In this document: positions 6,447 through 6,657 of the stretch, piece by piece
How the letters are laid out: the number at the start of each line of letters is the position of its first letter
How positions within the stretch are numbered: position 1 is the stretch's first letter
From: Gallionella sp.
Lineage (GTDB): Bacteria > Pseudomonadota > Gammaproteobacteria > Burkholderiales > Gallionellaceae
Direction: 5' to 3'
Assembly (NCBI GenBank): GCA_025362155.1
Contig: JANYHX010000145.1
Coordinates: 1-6,657, forward strand
Length of the DNA: 6,657 nucleotides
Program-made: the position numbers and the translations under genes
The notes under the pieces: generated by a model
What the model saw: only the letters and a program-made list of their open reading frames with translations
Database searches by the model: none
Told to the model about the DNA's origin: nothing

Positions 6447-6657
6447 TTAAGGTGGAAGCGGATGGAAAGCGCGCGCCACATAGGCGATGACATCCTCTAC
6501 TTGTTGTTCCGACAACACCGATTTCCATGCTGGCATGGAAGTGCCTGCAAGCCCGTCGCGTATTACTGTTCTCAAACGCGTTCGGGTCATGCTGTCCATG
6601 ACCGGAGACTTGGTCAGATCGCGCGGATGAGGTTCCATAAAACTGCCTATCCAGTTA
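6447..6657 (-). CDS. Class I cytochrome c-like protein, C-terminal end (5' part outside window)
   Basis: The frame is open from the right window edge to a TAA at 6449-6447, giving about 69 residues (NWIGSF, then a Met at 6638, MEPHPRDLT and onward). The segment DGLAGTSMPAWKSVLSEQQVEDVIAYVARAF is typical of the end of a class I c-type cytochrome: a probable axial heme Met in TSMPAW (codon near 6536-6534) followed by the last amphipathic helix. No CXXCH heme-binding motif lies in the visible part; it would be expected upstream, beyond the window. The Met at 6638 is probably internal because the frame stays open before it. Such proteins act in the periplasm as electron carriers or as heme subunits of larger enzymes; which applies here cannot be seen. 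It is separated from cysS by 3 nt and probably shares a transcript with it. Confidence 0.75.
   Translation of the reverse strand, partial: NWIGSFMEPHPRDLTKSPVMDSMTRTRLRTVIRDGLAGTSMPAWKSVLSEQQVEDVIAYVARAFHPLPP

Noticed and set aside
6523..6540. Perfect 8-bp inverted repeat with 2-nt spacer (TTCCATGC TG GCATGGAA)
   Set aside because: It falls in the cytochrome codons for TSMPAWK. One such repeat is not unexpected by chance in a window this size, and no regulatory context supports it.

Overview
The window is protein-coding almost end to end and looks like part of a betaproteobacterial chromosome. The best guess is the Nitrosomonadales/Gallionellales side of the class. This rests on family resemblance recalled from memory: the LFFTPEQR protein, the PilM/GspL-like protein and the PWKTLG-type prepilins. 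No database search was possible, so the placement is tentative. There is no RNA gene, insertion sequence, CRISPR array or non-coding stretch of appreciable length.

Region 1 (1-5016, plus strand) is one very tight operon for an inner-membrane pseudopilus or type IV pilus-like assembly apparatus. In order it holds: the C-terminal part of a GspF/PilC-family platform protein, cut by the window edge; a 497-residue PilM/GspL-like protein with a PilN-like membrane and periplasmic tail; a 201-residue PilO/GspM-like protein; a 129-residue exported LFFTPEQR protein of unknown role, in the position PilP/MshK/GspC would occupy; a 460-residue large minor-pseudopilin-like protein lacking Glu at mature position 5; and a 234-residue canonical class III prepilin. 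Four of the five junctions overlap (one TGATG, three ATGA) and the fifth has a 4-nt gap, so the set is almost certainly co-transcribed and translationally coupled. The assembly ATPase, secretin and major pilin are not visible and would be expected upstream or elsewhere.

Region 2 (5013-6657, minus strand) converges on the first. It holds the C-terminal end of a class I cytochrome c-like protein, continuing beyond the right edge, followed after 3 nt by cysS, a complete cysteinyl-tRNA synthetase. The stop codons of cysS and of the last prepilin gene overlap in a shared CTAG, leaving no intergenic terminator.

The most interesting part is the pair of prepilin-like genes. Their exported heads share a module (ALIGYA, LPCP, a second Cys, LPWKTLG, an aromatic stretch, a VAVII-like strand, and a C-terminal S-A-T/S-F-N/D-D strand). 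The 460-residue protein appears to carry two such modules in tandem behind a single N-terminal helix. That would make a double-headed pseudopilin, possibly a tip component, next to a single-headed partner. The apparatus type is well supported; its substrate and biological role cannot be read from the sequence.
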